Below, piece after piece: positions 1 to 11,600 of a stretch of DNA of 64,000 nt. Origin of the DNA: Siphonodentalium dalli (lineage: Eukaryota; Mollusca; Scaphopoda; Gadilida; Siphonodentaliidae). Location: contig CP136064.1 of NCBI GenBank assembly GCA_032622095.1, positions 251,596,484 through 251,660,483 of the forward strand. Reading direction: 5' to 3'. The notes beneath the pieces were generated by a model. That model ran no database searches. It saw only the letters and a program-made list of their open reading frames with translations, and was not told the origin of the DNA. Numbering within the stretch: the stretch's first letter is position 1; every line of letters begins with the position of its first letter. Made by a program: the position numbers and the translations under genes.

Positions 1-43
1 TGGCTGATGATGCTGCTGTTGTTGTTGTTGGTGTTGTTGTTGG

Positions 44-76
<33 letters not shown>

Positions 77-348
77 GGCGGCTGATGCTGTTGTTGTAGC
101 TGTTGTTGTTGTTGTTGTGGCTCATGATGCTGCTGTTGTTGTTGTTGTTGTTGGTGTTGTTGTTGTTGCTGTTGTGGCGGCTGATGATGCTGTTGTTGTT
201 GTTGTTGCTGTTGTGGCTGATGATGCTGCTGTTGTTGTTGCTGTTGTTGTTGCTGTTCTGAAGGCGTGTGTTTAACTTTGATATGACGCTTCAACTATCT
301 TGCCAAGCATAGACACTTAAGCACTCTTCACATTGATACTTCATTTTC
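1..348 (-). CDS. C2H2 zinc finger + polyGln/His exon (partial, frame-broken)
   Basis: Reading down the minus strand from a possible acceptor (AG at 350-349), the sequence gives G|AAA ATG AAG TAT, then a finger of the form C-x2-C-x12-H-x4-H (YQCEECLSVYAWQDS, then LKRHIKVKH). The linker TPSE follows and then about 80 residues of Gln/His/Pro (CAA, CAG, CAT codons). That tract is open in one frame to position 1, so the gene continues off the window. The two halves of the finger lie in different frames: one base is missing near 293-296 (GATAGTTGAAG where GATAGTTTGAAG would keep frame). The fit to the finger spacing is seen directly. A DNA-binding regulator role is the usual one for this family and is inferred. 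The break is either real (pseudogene) or an assembly error. The TGT-repeat look of the plus strand is the complement of this Gln tract, so a plain microsatellite remains the alternative. Confidence 0.55.
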
Positions 349-883
349 CTATATAATCAGTGAAATCGAGCGTTCTTCTATGCACCTATATTTATATAGA
401 ACAGAAACAATGGAAACATGGTGGACTATAAGAAGTCCGTATGTTTGATAACTTTATGTAGGTGAAATAGTCTGCCGGAGAAGCACTGTGTAGACAGGGA
501 ATCAACATGTCTTGTCGGTAAGAGAGTCAGACGAGAAGTGAAGTCTCGGCTATTAAAACATAGTAATGCGATAGCGAACATCAAACGAGTCTGCGCACGC
601 ATATCTGTCAAAAGATACAATAGCAGTCATTGGTCAATTTATCCACGGTGTCAGCTCAGTACACAATCGGCACGAAGCCGGAGGTCAACTCAGTACACAA
701 TCGATTTCATCATGTCACCAGGTGCGGGTAAGTGATGTGAAGGTGGTTGGGGTAGGGGTGGAGGGGAGGGGGACGTAGGTCTGTGACAAACATTGAGTGG
801 AAAATCTCTTGTCAAACAAAAGATTTTTACCACGATAGAACCCAGCGAGATATTATTATTGAAAAGATAATCGATTATACATG
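349..883. other. non-coding, no feature recognised
   Basis: AT-rich unique-looking sequence. A short direct duplication built on 'ctcagtacacaatcg' lies at about 654-703. No supportable gene is seen. Confidence 0.3.
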
Positions 884-889
884 TATTTA
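884..889 (-). promoter_or_regulatory. candidate polyadenylation signal
   Basis: TTTATT on the plus strand reads AATAAA on the minus strand. It lies about 57 bases downstream of the stop proposed for the acidic exon at 947-1313. Confidence 0.3.
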
Positions 890-946
890 TTGGTGATGAC
901 ATAATTCACATATGGTAGGATATACAATATTTAAAGTGTTCATTTT

Positions 947-1313
947 TAATCCCAGTTGACAGAATCGTCAGACATTTCTTCGGATGAATAGGCACTGTCC
1001 AACAGATATGTGTACTCCTCCATAAGTTTCAATTTCCAGGTCCCAATCCTCGATCTGGTTGTGGTAACTGTGACATTCTGAACAGGTAAAAGATGATTGT
1101 GAGCTAGTACTCCAAAAATCGGCTTCTATGTCCCGATATGAACTTTCAGAAGACCAATTGTCTGATCCGCTCTCTGATCCGCTGTCGTTATTCATTCCAT
1201 AACGTAATGCCTCAGGCCAGTCGGAAATTGGTTGCTCGTCATCTTCATTATATTGTTCTCCACATACGTGTTGGTCATTTCCAACCATAAATTGCCACAA
1301 CCATGTTATGCCT
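947..1313 (-). CDS. acidic Ser-rich terminal exon, unrecognised protein
   Basis: A minus-strand open segment begins after a possible acceptor (ttag, about 1314) and reads ...MVGNDQHVCGEQYNEDDEQP..., then SGSESGSDNWSSESS and SSFTCSECHSYHNQIEDWDLEI. The composition is strongly acidic and Ser-rich, unlike random AT-rich translation. In the same frame the tail turns non-acidic. One frame over, the sequence from ATGGAGGAG onward reads MEEYTYLLDSAYSSEEM, then SDDSVNWD and TAA at about 947, which keeps the acidic style. This suggests a single-base frame break near 1030. A minus-strand AATAAA lies about 57 bases after that stop. I do not recognise the family. It could be a C-terminal regulatory tail and may belong to a different gene from the zinc finger exon, since a stop and a poly(A) signal separate them. 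Confidence 0.4.
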
Positions 1314-1890
1314 AAGCATAAATATTTGAATATATGTGTGGTACAAATTTTGACAATATATATTTTTTGTCGAGAATATATACCTAAAAGTGAACAGCTG
1401 TACACATATAATTGGTATATAAACTAGTTAAGCTATTTCTAAACATCGATTAATAAAATTAACAAAACAGAGTTTCATGAAAAAATATTAAAATTTGTAT
1501 TAAATTAACAAATAGTTGGCCACAAAATTTTGTATGTGTGTCTGAATCTTTACGCAAATAATTTAAACCGTCTTATTATTCGGTTGCTGCAATAGTCGGC
1601 CGAGATTATTGATGTATGCCTGTCTGAACCTTTAAAAAAAAAGCCGTCTTAAGCTGAGATTATTTAGTCGGCCGAGATTACAAAACAACAATATACACAC
1701 ATACTGTTCTATGAATTGGTTTTATTTGTACACGGCCACAAAGCAATGTGAACCTCAAATATCGTAAATATACTTACGCCCAATTTTATCAACCATTCTC
1801 AAATATATAGTACTATAGTACTAACATACTCAAAATACACTTACGCCCAATTTGAAAGTTGAACCTAACGAGTGGCACGTACTACTGATA
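1314..1890. other. AT-rich spacer with short direct repeats
   Basis: Two related copies of 'gtctgaa(t/c)cttta...aaaccgtctta' with 'gtcggccgagatta' lie at about 1540-1685. No gene is seen. Confidence 0.3.
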
Positions 1891-1892
1891 CG

Positions 1893-2227
1893 TTAGTTTT
1901 AAGGCGCTATGCCAACTGGAGGAATGTACCATTCTACTAACATCGCCGAAAATCTGAAGCAAATCGACCGTACCACTTAGTAGAAAACATCGTCTGAACT
2001 AAGCTCAAATGTATAAATATTTAATACTCGATTCGGGACGCATCTATCGGCGATAAACTAACGAAAACGATTTCGCCATCGAGAGTCACTGCATTTAATT
2101 AATATATAAGAATGACGGTGTGTGTTGTAAATTTGGATATAATATTTGTAAAAATGACTACGTTGAACAAGATTATTCTCCATTTATATTTGATCACCCT
2201 ACCGGAGTGTTTGATATCACTTTAAGG
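1893..2227. repeat. dispersed repeat, copy 1 (inverted copy at 19927-20260)
   Basis: The segment from about 'ttaaggcgctatgcc' to 'tgatatcactttaag' recurs in reverse orientation at 19927-20260 and in part at about 41405-41530. Shared pieces include the complements of 'actctcgatggcgaaatcg' and 'acacaccgtcattctt'. The outer ends carry TTAA-type bases. A 116-codon open stretch starting at 2120 begins inside this repeat and runs out beyond it, so I do not call it a gene. Confidence 0.6.
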
Positions 2228-2447
2228 GTGCTAACTGATAATGTTCTCCCTTTGGTATGCTTTTTGTACGATCCGAACGTTTTCCGGTATATTTCCGGAC
2301 AGTTGTCCCCGATTCTAATATATTATTATATATCCCGGAATGCATGTAAAGTTTCTGGGAATTATAGATACGCCATCTATAAGCGGAACTATACTGTCTG
2401 CAGAAGTGTTACGGAAGTGAGACAAATGCTAGTTTCAGCTGAGAGTT

Positions 2448-2905
2448 TAAAGGTGCATTATCCGAACTAACGCTCGCAAATTACTATTTCCTTGGCTTCG
2501 GGGGTAAACATATTTGATTCTAGTCGAGGAACCCATCAAAGCTCCGAATGATCAGATATCAATGTTTGAAATCTATAATATTTTTCACCACCGACAATTT
2601 TAAGTGGCCCAGTAAACAGTCTAGAAGACTTTCTCTGACCAAATTGCGGACGAAGATGGATAACTCTAAAATCAAGTGTTTTTTTTGTGTCAGATATTTG
2701 ACAAACCGGCAAAATTTCGTTGAACAAAATGTTGATAAATAACAGGTTTTGGGCAATTTTATATTATAGTTGACTGTGGTTAGCATTATTTTTGGGCAAT
2801 TGTTCGATTCTGATAACTGAAGCGGCATTTCAAAAAATGTTGTTGTTGTTGTTATTGTTGGAATCTGATGATATTGGGACCATCGAATCGGATTTAGTAC
2901 ATTAA
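2448..2905. mobile_element. TTAA-type MITE, family with 'cttcgggggt' subterminal motif
   Basis: It starts TTAAAGGTGCATTATCCGAA and ends in a decayed ...ATCGAATCGGATTTAGTAC. The same family, inverted, lies at 38909-39372, and a palindromic relative lies at 10846-11153. All carry 'attactatttc(c/t)ttggcttcgggg'. The flanking TTAA suits a piggyBac-type target site (inference). The small open stretches inside are repeat sequence on both strands. Confidence 0.6.
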
Positions 2906-4809
2906 TCGTGTTTAGGAAGACTAAACAAGTTTTTATATAGTTTCCGGGTATAAAATAATAATTACCGGTATGATTCGAAGACACCTGTCCGGAAACTCTT
3001 CTGTAAATGAATATTGATTTTTATACTTTTCTTATATAAAGCGATAATCAAGTGGGACATTTTTTCGTTACTATTTTTATATTCTTTTATATAGAGTTAC
3101 CCCGAATGGTACGCTCCGAACGAACGCGAGTCGTAAATATTAATATATAGAAGCGTTTCCAGACAGAGTTCTTTGGTTCATATTTTGTACCCAGGAAACT
3201 AAACAAAACTTGTTAAGTGATAAATGATAGACCATCGTTAAGAGTTGGCACTATATTGCGAATTCTTGCCGAAATGCTATACTATGAATGTCCTTTCAGA
3301 GTTTTCTCTTCTGGCTTGGGGTCTCCGCCTAATATTCTGGAATTCAGTTCAGTGATTCGAGATGATTACTCATCTTCCTGATAACACGTCGACATTTCTG
3401 TGTATTTGCCATGACAGTCGGTTAAGTTTTTGTGCAACACAATTTTGCACAGTGTTACATATACGTGATATTTCGTTATGTCGGCTAGCAAATTAGTAGC
3501 AATATTTTGGTTGGAGTATTGCAAGATTGAAGTGCCATCAAATACGATGCTGATAATGCCAACAGAAACAAACCCAGTCTACTAGTAACATCGATTTGGA
3601 GTGGAAAAGCTGTTGTTCTAATAACCATTCTTGACGTGGGTGTGTGTATTTGATATATGCAAATGATAGTCCAGCAACGTAAAATAGTCCGCTTATATTC
3701 TAATATGCGTCTTATGCACAAGCAGACTGATCTATATACCATGACCTATGTTCGTTGGAAGACACTGCATAAAGTATCACCCTAGTGCACTACGCATGTT
3801 ATTCCTCGGACACATGACCAGTGGCTCAATTTGCATGACATTTTTAAAAAGTACTGGACACTTATATTATATCATTCCGGCTACAGTGAGTCTGAGCATC
3901 TGCTTGTGTTGACACTCCAATGTGTCACCGTTCAACGCTTGCTTTTCACAGTTGGGATCGGAAACTTGAGAGGTAATGACATTATTTACATGCACATTAG
4001 TGTATCACAATGTTAATTGTAAACATATTAAACTCCACTGTGATGCTTTGCTAAGTCAGATTAGATTGAAGCCCTATTGCATTTGTTCCCGAAGATGATT
4101 TAGTGCTCAAACACTCAAAATTCGATAACTACACCAGCTATCCTTGATTCCGATTTTATATCAATGAGTCTAATTTATATGCCAAATATGGTATCATCAG
4201 AAATACCATAGCACTAAATTATATTTTGTATGTTGTTGTAACTGGAGGTTTGGAATCCCAAATACACATTTATTAGCCTGTACTTTTAAACTTATTGATG
4301 AATAAATTATGTGAGCAGAGCGGATCAGCAATCCAAATGATTATTTGAAGATCGTTCAACTTTCAAGTTTGAGCATTTTCGCGGCCATTTTGATTTTGGC
4401 CATTTGAATTCCAAATTTATATAACCACGAACGTTACTTGCATATAGCGAGTTAAAAAGGACGCTATATAATCTTTCAAACGGAAATAATAAAAATGTCT
4501 GCCATACAAGATCCCATATAATGATCTTGATTGATTCAGTTCATTTAAAAAAAAAACAATCATGTTACCCTTGACCGTTGCAGAAATTGGTCCAGATATC
4601 GGAATTATAGCGCTCATTTTATACGGACTTCATTCATCTTTAAAATGATATATGCCATGGATAGTTTCATTTCGTGCATGTCGCCGAATTTTATTTTGTA
4701 CTTGCCTTATCCCCAAACATTCCACCATTTATTTCTCAAATTTGTTTTTATTTAACATCGTGTCTTCAACTTGGACTTTTAGTATTTTGTAGCCATTGCA
4801 ATATGTTTT
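2906..4809. other. repeat-like non-coding sequence
   Basis: About 3200-3330 is similar to about 47940-48030 (shared 'gcgaattcttgccga'). No splice-consistent coding signal is recognised elsewhere in this stretch. Confidence 0.35.
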
Positions 4810-5097
4810 TTATAATGAAAAAGTTATATGAATCAATTCTGGTCTAATGTTGTCTAGGTTAGGTGATATGTTGGGTATATTGTCTGGACTAACTGTAAAG
4901 GTATGCGGAGTGGCACCCATTAGATTAGTGAATTGTCCATGGTAAAGTTCATAGATAATGTATTCAATTCTCAGTTGTGCCAAAGATCTCTTGTATGGAG
5001 TCAGGGATCGCATGTATCGTTCCAAACTCTTCAGGAACAAGGTGACCTCAACATCAGGTAGCGGCATTAGTGCTGTAGAGGGTTGTTTCTTCACGGG

Positions 5098-5105
5098 AGG
5101 TACGG
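5098..5105. repeat. 8-bp target site duplication, left copy
   Basis: AGGTACGG, identical to 6403-6410 on the other side of the 5106-6402 element. Confidence 0.85.
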
Positions 5106-6402
5106 TAGTGTTCGGTATTCGACGGATTTCGATATTCGAATATTCGGTTCGAATAACGAGCGAATATTCGAATAGTTAGATAAGTTATAAAATTTTATTA
5201 TACGCCCAACATGGAATTATAGAAAAAAACGCATTTAGATAAATATCGATATCATCCAGAAGGGGATATAGAAGAATATACTTTCACACTAGCTTGCGCG
5301 TGCGACCGATTCACTTGCGAGTACCAATAATGTTTCCGGTTTGTACTATTGAAGAAGGTCAAAGTGAAAGAACCCATTGTAATATTCTAAATTATATTAT
5401 ATTCACTGATACAGTTATAATTAAAATCTATTTTATGTTGAAATTCGACATATTTATGGCGGAAATAAAAGGAAGAATACGGGAACTATATTTTTATATT
5501 CTGCGGATGGTGAAGTAGCATTGTGAGAACAGGCATCGATCAGCTGATGGCTTAAAAAATTATGCATCGACTGAAGACGATTGTGATATCATTTAACGTC
5601 GTAAGTGGTGAATTGTTTTGGAAATGCGTATAATAAAAAGAATATCTAGTGTTTATTTAGTGGATACCGAAAAATACGTCAATCGTTACCGCGACAAGCT
5701 GCTCGCGAAAATAAACATTTGTCTCGCTCACTCATGACATTTTTCGTTATCCACTCAAAACACTAGATATCCTCTATATATAGATAACATATTTTGGAAC
5801 CAATTTATTATTTAATGAAATAGCATATGTATCCATGCACATGCTATACGCAAAAACAGAGAGAGGGAAAAAAAGTCTTTTGGCTTAATAGCAAGAGTTT
5901 ATCTGCATGTTTATGAAGTTCAATTAGTCAATGTCCCATGCATGGTTCCACAAGTTGGTCGTAGTGCCACAATAACTAAGAACATGATCTGGATTGAGCT
6001 TGCAGGTTGCCTTTTTAGTTTGGCATACAGCGTGAAGTGAGCCCATATATCTGATTTCTTCGAATTTGACACCATAGTATACAGTGCACAAGTGACAACG
6101 CGCAAACCAAACAAAAAGATGCCTTATAGGTCCCTTCCTATGACCACATGCAAGCACGGTCTGGTTTACACCTAGTCAATAAAATTATTTCGACGTCATG
6201 ACGCCAATCAAATCAGAACGTTACAGTTACGTCATATTAATTCGTTTATGGTCAGTGGAAAATAGACTATATATACTTTTAACAGACCCTCAGACTAATA
6301 ACAAACCAGGATACAATTACCCGGAGATTATTCTCGAATATTCGAATAGTCAAATAATTATTCGAATATTATTTTTACATCGAATATTCGGACCGAACAC
6401 TA
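5106..6402 (-). mobile_element. hAT-like DNA transposon, decayed
   Basis: A 1297-bp element starts TAGTGTTCGGT and ends ACCGAACACTA, with further TTCGAATATTCG-rich subterminal motifs. It is flanked by a perfect 8-bp duplication (AGGTACGG at 5098-5105 and 6403-6410). Eight-base duplications and short YAGTG-type ends are characteristic of hAT elements. Inside, on the minus strand at about 5924-6110, is a BED-type zinc finger remnant in two frames: SKKSDIWAHFTLYAKLKRQ, then AVCQTKKATCKLNPDH...CGTTTNLWNHAWDID. No other transposase part was recognised. A small palindrome built on 'atctagtgtttatttagtgg' sits at about 5640-5775. Confidence 0.8.
5924..6110 (-). pseudogene. BED zinc finger fragment of a hAT transposase
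   Basis: The fragment KSDIWAHF lies in one frame and C-x6-C...GTTTNLWNH in another. Together they follow the BED finger order (W-x2-F, C..C, H..). One frameshift separates them. BED fingers are typical N-terminal DNA-binding modules of hAT transposases and suit the element ends. The second histidine position is degenerate. Confidence 0.5.
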
Positions 6403-6410
6403 AGGTACGG
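6403..6410. repeat. 8-bp target site duplication, right copy
   Basis: AGGTACGG, matching 5098-5105. Confidence 0.85.
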
Positions 6411-6761
6411 GGTCGCCAACAAGTTGCTCGGCTACTTTCAGCATCTTTTCATTGAAGTATAGTCGTTCGGTCTACGTTTTTTCTACGAACAAGTGGAACA
6501 CCGGACGACTGATACACCCCTGCTGGTTCACTATGAGCTCGTCGTCATCTTCCGAATTTGAAGAAGTGTGCACACTCTCATCGTCGGAAGCAGTTTTCGG
6601 AGGCTGTTTCCCGTGGCTCCGATGTCGATTTATGGATCAGCATGCTTTCGTATTATTTCCATCCCCCGATGCTCCCTGTCCGCTGCGCTTTGTTGTTGTC
6701 TTCTTGTTGTGTCGGGTGAAATTGTCTCGGAGATTCCCCCATTTGTCTTTACTTTGTTGAA

Positions 6762-8270
6762 CTGTTGAGAAAATAAACCAAATTATGCAATAGTTTCAAC
6801 CATTATCACAAGTACTGTTTTGGGTCAAAATTATAACTGAGCATGGCATGGACATTTCAAAGCTAAAAATACATTGTATATGGAAATTTTAAACAGAATT
6901 TGCTCAACATATACATGCATGGGTTTTTTCAAACTCATTTTTTTGTCAAATTTATTATGTCAAGTGGAGTGTTGCATCAACTGCGTTAATTGAATTTCAT
7001 TCTATTACATAATTCCATTTTGTGAATTTTTTTATCGGGGTGGGGATGGCGTGGCGGTGGCAGTTCATTTTATTCAAAATTGTGGGCAAAGTGACTTCAC
7101 AAGCTTGGTCTGCCTATTTGGAATGTTTTTGGGACCAAAAACTAACCAGACGATCCTGTTATTTCGCAAATCTCTTGCCAGGCATATACTCTTCTCTTTT
7201 TATTCTTGTACTCTTTCGACTTTTTTGTACGTTTTATATCCACTTCATATCTAATCTGGGTTACTTGGGTATGTTTTATGTGTACACCATATCTTATTTA
7301 TATATTTCATACAGACACGTATGGCGTTACACTTCATTTATCAGCTTGTCACTAAAGCACTGTTGTTGGCCATTATAAATAGATATTAACCCCAGTACAT
7401 ACTCTAGTAGAAAGAAAATGTAGGGAAACAACATGTTCGATGTTCCCTCCCACCTCCCTTTTTTGCACTCGAAATCTCATCAAAACAAATCCGCTTTGGA
7501 TATAAACACCTACGTATACAAAACTATCTAATATAAAAAAAACATATACCATACACTCGTTGAGAAGTTTTTCCCGAATAACAACTTTTATCAGCTGAAT
7601 ATAATAACAAAAACACGACAGAATTGGGACGACATTAGCACCAAAACGTGTGATCGATGACTCTTTCGGTGCGCGATTATCGCAATATATAACGTAACTA
7701 CATAATTATGTATCACAAGACATAAATTATAACATAGGCTGGAAACAGCCAATTTCATGCATAAGAAATTTTAAACTTATCCTCTTCGACTTTTTTTTAT
7801 TTTACTTTCATGAAAAGGAATAATAAATAGAGTGATAAATATATAAAGAATGACACATAGATTCAAATTAAGCATTTTCCCGTGAAACTTAGGCGAGGTA
7901 CGAAAATTTATGACATCTGAGTACGAACGTCGGAGTGTTTACTTATCGCTGAAGTTCTTCATCATGCACCTTTGTTATCGCGGCAATAAATGAATGTGTT
8001 GCCTTCAAATATAGGATAAATGCGCATGTATAAACATCCTTTTTGACATCGCCACATTTATCGCTGGTTTGTCACAAAGCGAGAATCGACGAAGCATAAA
8101 ATCACTGCTGTGATCGCGTCGTGGCCAGCGATTCAGTCGATTTCGGCGTGAATATAAAACGGCTACGGACGACAGAAAACGGCCGTAAAAATGGGCCGAT
8201 CGCGCCCGGTGTGAATTGACCTGAAGAGTAGAAGCCCTTCGCCTTCTTTTTCAGTATAGCATTCAGAGAA
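6762..8270. other. non-coding upstream of the DRAM-like gene
   Basis: No gene is recognised. Sequence similarity to copy B (55390 onward) begins near 8270, so the duplicated block includes some 5' flank or 5' UTR of the DRAM-like gene. Confidence 0.35.
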
Positions 8271-8341
8271 TCACTATAGGACCGGATCCTCAATCATTCA
8301 GAAACACCTTTAAATCTTCATTTGAATGACACAGGGTTGGC

Positions 8342-8463
8342 ATGCGGGCGACATTGGCACTTCTTCCTCTCACCACTTGTCTTATTTCGTGCGTGACTTT
8401 CTTAATATGTTACGGCGTGGCAGTTCTTCGTGACGATGTATCTCCAATCCTCCCATATATTAG
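8342..8463 (+). CDS. DRAM-like copy A, exon 1
   Basis: Forty codons plus AG. It starts MRATLALLPL and ends SPILPYI, with donor AG|GTAAGTG. The matching exon in copy B is 55474-55598. Confidence 0.9.
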
Positions 8464-8626
8464 GTAAGTGTTTGTAGTTAACCCTTTCCCTATTCAGTTA
8501 TAAAAGTACACAATCGAGAGAGAGAGAGATATATATAGAGAAGGAGAGAGAGAGAGAGAGAGGAGATGGATAGGGAGAGGGAGATGGAGATGGAGAGAGA
8601 GAGAGAGAGAGTGTGGAGAGGGAGGG

Positions 8627-8659
<33 letters not shown>

Positions 8660-11600
8660 GAGAGAGAGCCGTGTGAGCCGCGCAATTGTTTATATACATC
8701 ACGCAAAGAGTGTGTGATAAGCAAAACGCCCAAGTTACTCACCGTGGCCATTTGTTTGAGATAGTGGTTCATGGTGACCCATTGATCACAGGCATCTTGA
8801 GTGGCGAGGATTAACGAGCGCTATATCGGCATGTTGTAAACAATATGGTGGCAATTTTAACCGAAGTGTGATCTTGGCACTAGAGACCTTTCGCAAAACT
8901 CACGATTACGATTACGGATACAGATAGGGTACTATGTCACCAACATATGTGTACTTTCTAATCATTGTCGTATTTTACTGTCCGTAAGAACGGTTACGAT
9001 TTCATGGTTTATAATAAGCTCAAATAACACCTGAAATTTAATTTCTGCAATATATCACTTAACTCAGTTCGTGACTGGTCAATATATCTCATGTAAACCA
9101 TCCAGTTATATTGAGCTACGACCTCGGTGTGCTGTTTAGATTGGCAATCACTGTACTCGTCGTCGTGAAACACGAGCTTCCCACGAAATAAGATCGATAT
9201 TCACATCGGTTAGACCACAATCCCATTGTTACAATAGTTCACTGATTTTTGGTAAAGCGCCCCGTTCACAAGGCCGGCGAAGGAATAGTTAAGTGATTAT
9301 CCAATTGTTTGGCATACGCAACTCATAACAGACAAATCGCTTGGGTGCTTTAAAGTGGGACAAGTCCGTGTTGTTTCGGACACATCTATTCGCATTCAAC
9401 GGCGATCATTGCATGTTAATCACGTTGTTTGGCGTGGCTAACCGGCTATTGTGTCCAATCGCGACAAGCGCACTGTCGGTCAGAGCTCTCGAATTGTTCT
9501 TTACCAGAATAAATCTCGTCTTCGACTCGATTGATTCTGGTAAAGAACAATTCTTGTGCTCTAACCCCGACACAGGCATCGCTGTTTGCAAACGCCACAA
9601 AGACTCGCAGTAATCGTCAAGCTAGAAGAACACAATGAAGCCAGTCGTAAAAATAATGATCTATTTGGGTAGCGAAAACGTCTCAGCATTGTGCACATCG
9701 CGTCGACTTTGGTTCGATTTGATAGGACCATGCAAATCAGAAGTGATGCCCATCAGCGAGGTCATCAAACGTTTGTCGCATTTCATAAATCCAAAGAGGT
9801 GATATGCCTGTGAAACCTATATCGCATTCAAATCAAATCGCGGACGTGAAGTGGCTTGAATTGATGGCGTCGTGGTTGATGTCAGATCCAAATCTATAGG
9901 AACCCCTCTTCCCCCGTCAGCATTATGTCTATCAGGATCATGCATGCTAACAACGAACTGAATTTCCACCACATATGACCTGGCATTTATAATTATATTG
10001 CCACAATATATCACGAGAATCCCGTTTGTACCTTGTGACTGGTCATATATACTATTGACAATAAACAGGTCATGAGTATCGTATTGTTGGAAATGAGACG
10101 ACAAGTGAAGTGAAGGGATTGTATACCAAACACGCGCTTTGAGTTGTAAAAGTGGTACGAAATAGTGATGGTGTGTTTTTATCAAAACGCTTTTGCGAAA
10201 AGACTTTTTCGGCAATACGGATAGATTTACGATGACCAATAGCTATCCGTATTCGTAATCTTAATTTTAAGGATTCGAAAGGCCTTTAATAACATGCTAT
10301 TTATACGACATTTATGATTGGTATAACAACGAAATGTGTTTATATTTTAATATTCTTTCTGTTTATTGCGGATTTAGCAGACGAGACTATTTTAACAGCA
10401 ATTCACACTGCGAATACCGCACGTATCTTTAATTGGAGGTTTTGATGGCCAGAAATTGACATTCAAATGAGGAAGTGTTAACACGTTTTGAATGTTTGTC
10501 AACCTAGAAATCAAATCAAATGATCGTATCTTATAAAGAGCCTCCATGGTTCTGTCGACCAAAATATGTGGATAATAATGAGCGGTCTCAATTATGAGCT
10601 TTTGTGATCGTTTTCGATGTATTAATCATGGATGATTTTGTGGATTTTCGCGATGCAGTGTGATACGGTGATGTGATACGATGATGGTGTGATACGATGA
10701 TGGTGATTGCAAATATGTTTCATACGCCCAGTAATTTTAGCTGAACATTAACTCAGGAAATTGTGAATAACGTTGTGTACAATCTCACTGTGCATCTTTA
10801 ATGTTCATATTTTATTCGTTTGCATGGTGGGCGGAAAATTTGCTTAAAGGTACTCAATACGATCAGACGCTCCTAAATTACTATTTCTTTGGCTTCGGGG
10901 ATAAAAAATATTTGATAATAATAACCACTTGATTTTAGAGTTATCCATCTTGATCCGTAAGACCGCCCGTTTGGCCTCGTGCTTCCTCGTGCTTGTGGCC
11001 CAAAAACAATTGAAATAATAAACTTCAAAAATCGATATCTGATCACTCTGAGCTTTGATGGGTAGGAATAAAATCGAATCAAATATTGTTTACCCCCGAA
11101 GCCAAAGAAATAGTAATTTAGAAGCGTCGGATCGGTTTGAGTACCTTTAAAAGGTTTAGTCTAATCATAGTATACTTGATACATATATCATTTGTGTTTC
11201 CAGCGATACGGGAACCACCCCACCGGAGAGTTGTATATTTGGCCAGGTGTTCAACATAGTAGCTTTTGCAGGCAAGTATTCTACCATCAATTGTTGTGTG
11301 TGTTATCATAAATTATGGTTGGAACCACCAACATGTTTACATGATACTTATATAGGTCCAAGTTTAAATTATTAAATGTTCAAATGAGCTTATACACAGT
11401 TGGCAACAAATAGGACAACTGTGCAGTATTTCGTAATATTATAGTTCTCGTGACTTTATTGCGTTCTGACTGGCTGCACACTGCTATACCAAATAGAATA
11501 CTACTCATCCACTATTTAATAAATAGGACACAGCTCTCGACCAACCAGAAAACGCCATTTCTGGGTGGGGTAAAATTTCGATGAATAGTCACGCATGACT

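Larger units (their letters stand above)
4810..6761 (-). pseudogene. MADF-BESS domain gene remnant, split by a hAT insertion
   Basis: Minus strand. After an acceptor-like tctcaacag (exon from 6761) the sequence reads QQSKDKWGNLRDNFTRHNKK, the second half of a MADF domain (KW-x-NLRD). Next come an in-frame TGA near 6640, a Lys/Pro segment, the acidic run SSNSEDDDELI, a frame break near 6475, then FNEKMLKVAEQLVGDPVP. Removing the insertion at 5106-6402 continues this directly into PVKKQPSTALMPLPD and a BESS-like motif, FLKSLERYMRSL followed by RIEYIIYELYHGQF. The stop is at 4810. MADF-BESS proteins are typically DNA-binding regulators; domain order and spacing match the family. One stop codon, at least one frameshift and the transposon make this a pseudogene. 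The first half of the MADF domain was not found upstream to about 7500. Confidence 0.7.

Noticed and set aside
75-275. Plus-strand poly-Val/Ala peptide
   Set aside because: It is the complement of the Gln/His tract; the minus strand has the coherent finger plus Gln/His reading.
2120-2470. 116-codon plus-strand ORF as a gene
   Set aside because: It starts inside a dispersed repeat also found inverted at 19927-20260 and ends inside another MITE; no motif.
8490-8772. Ser/Leu-rich minus-strand peptides
   Set aside because: Translation of the (GA)n microsatellite.
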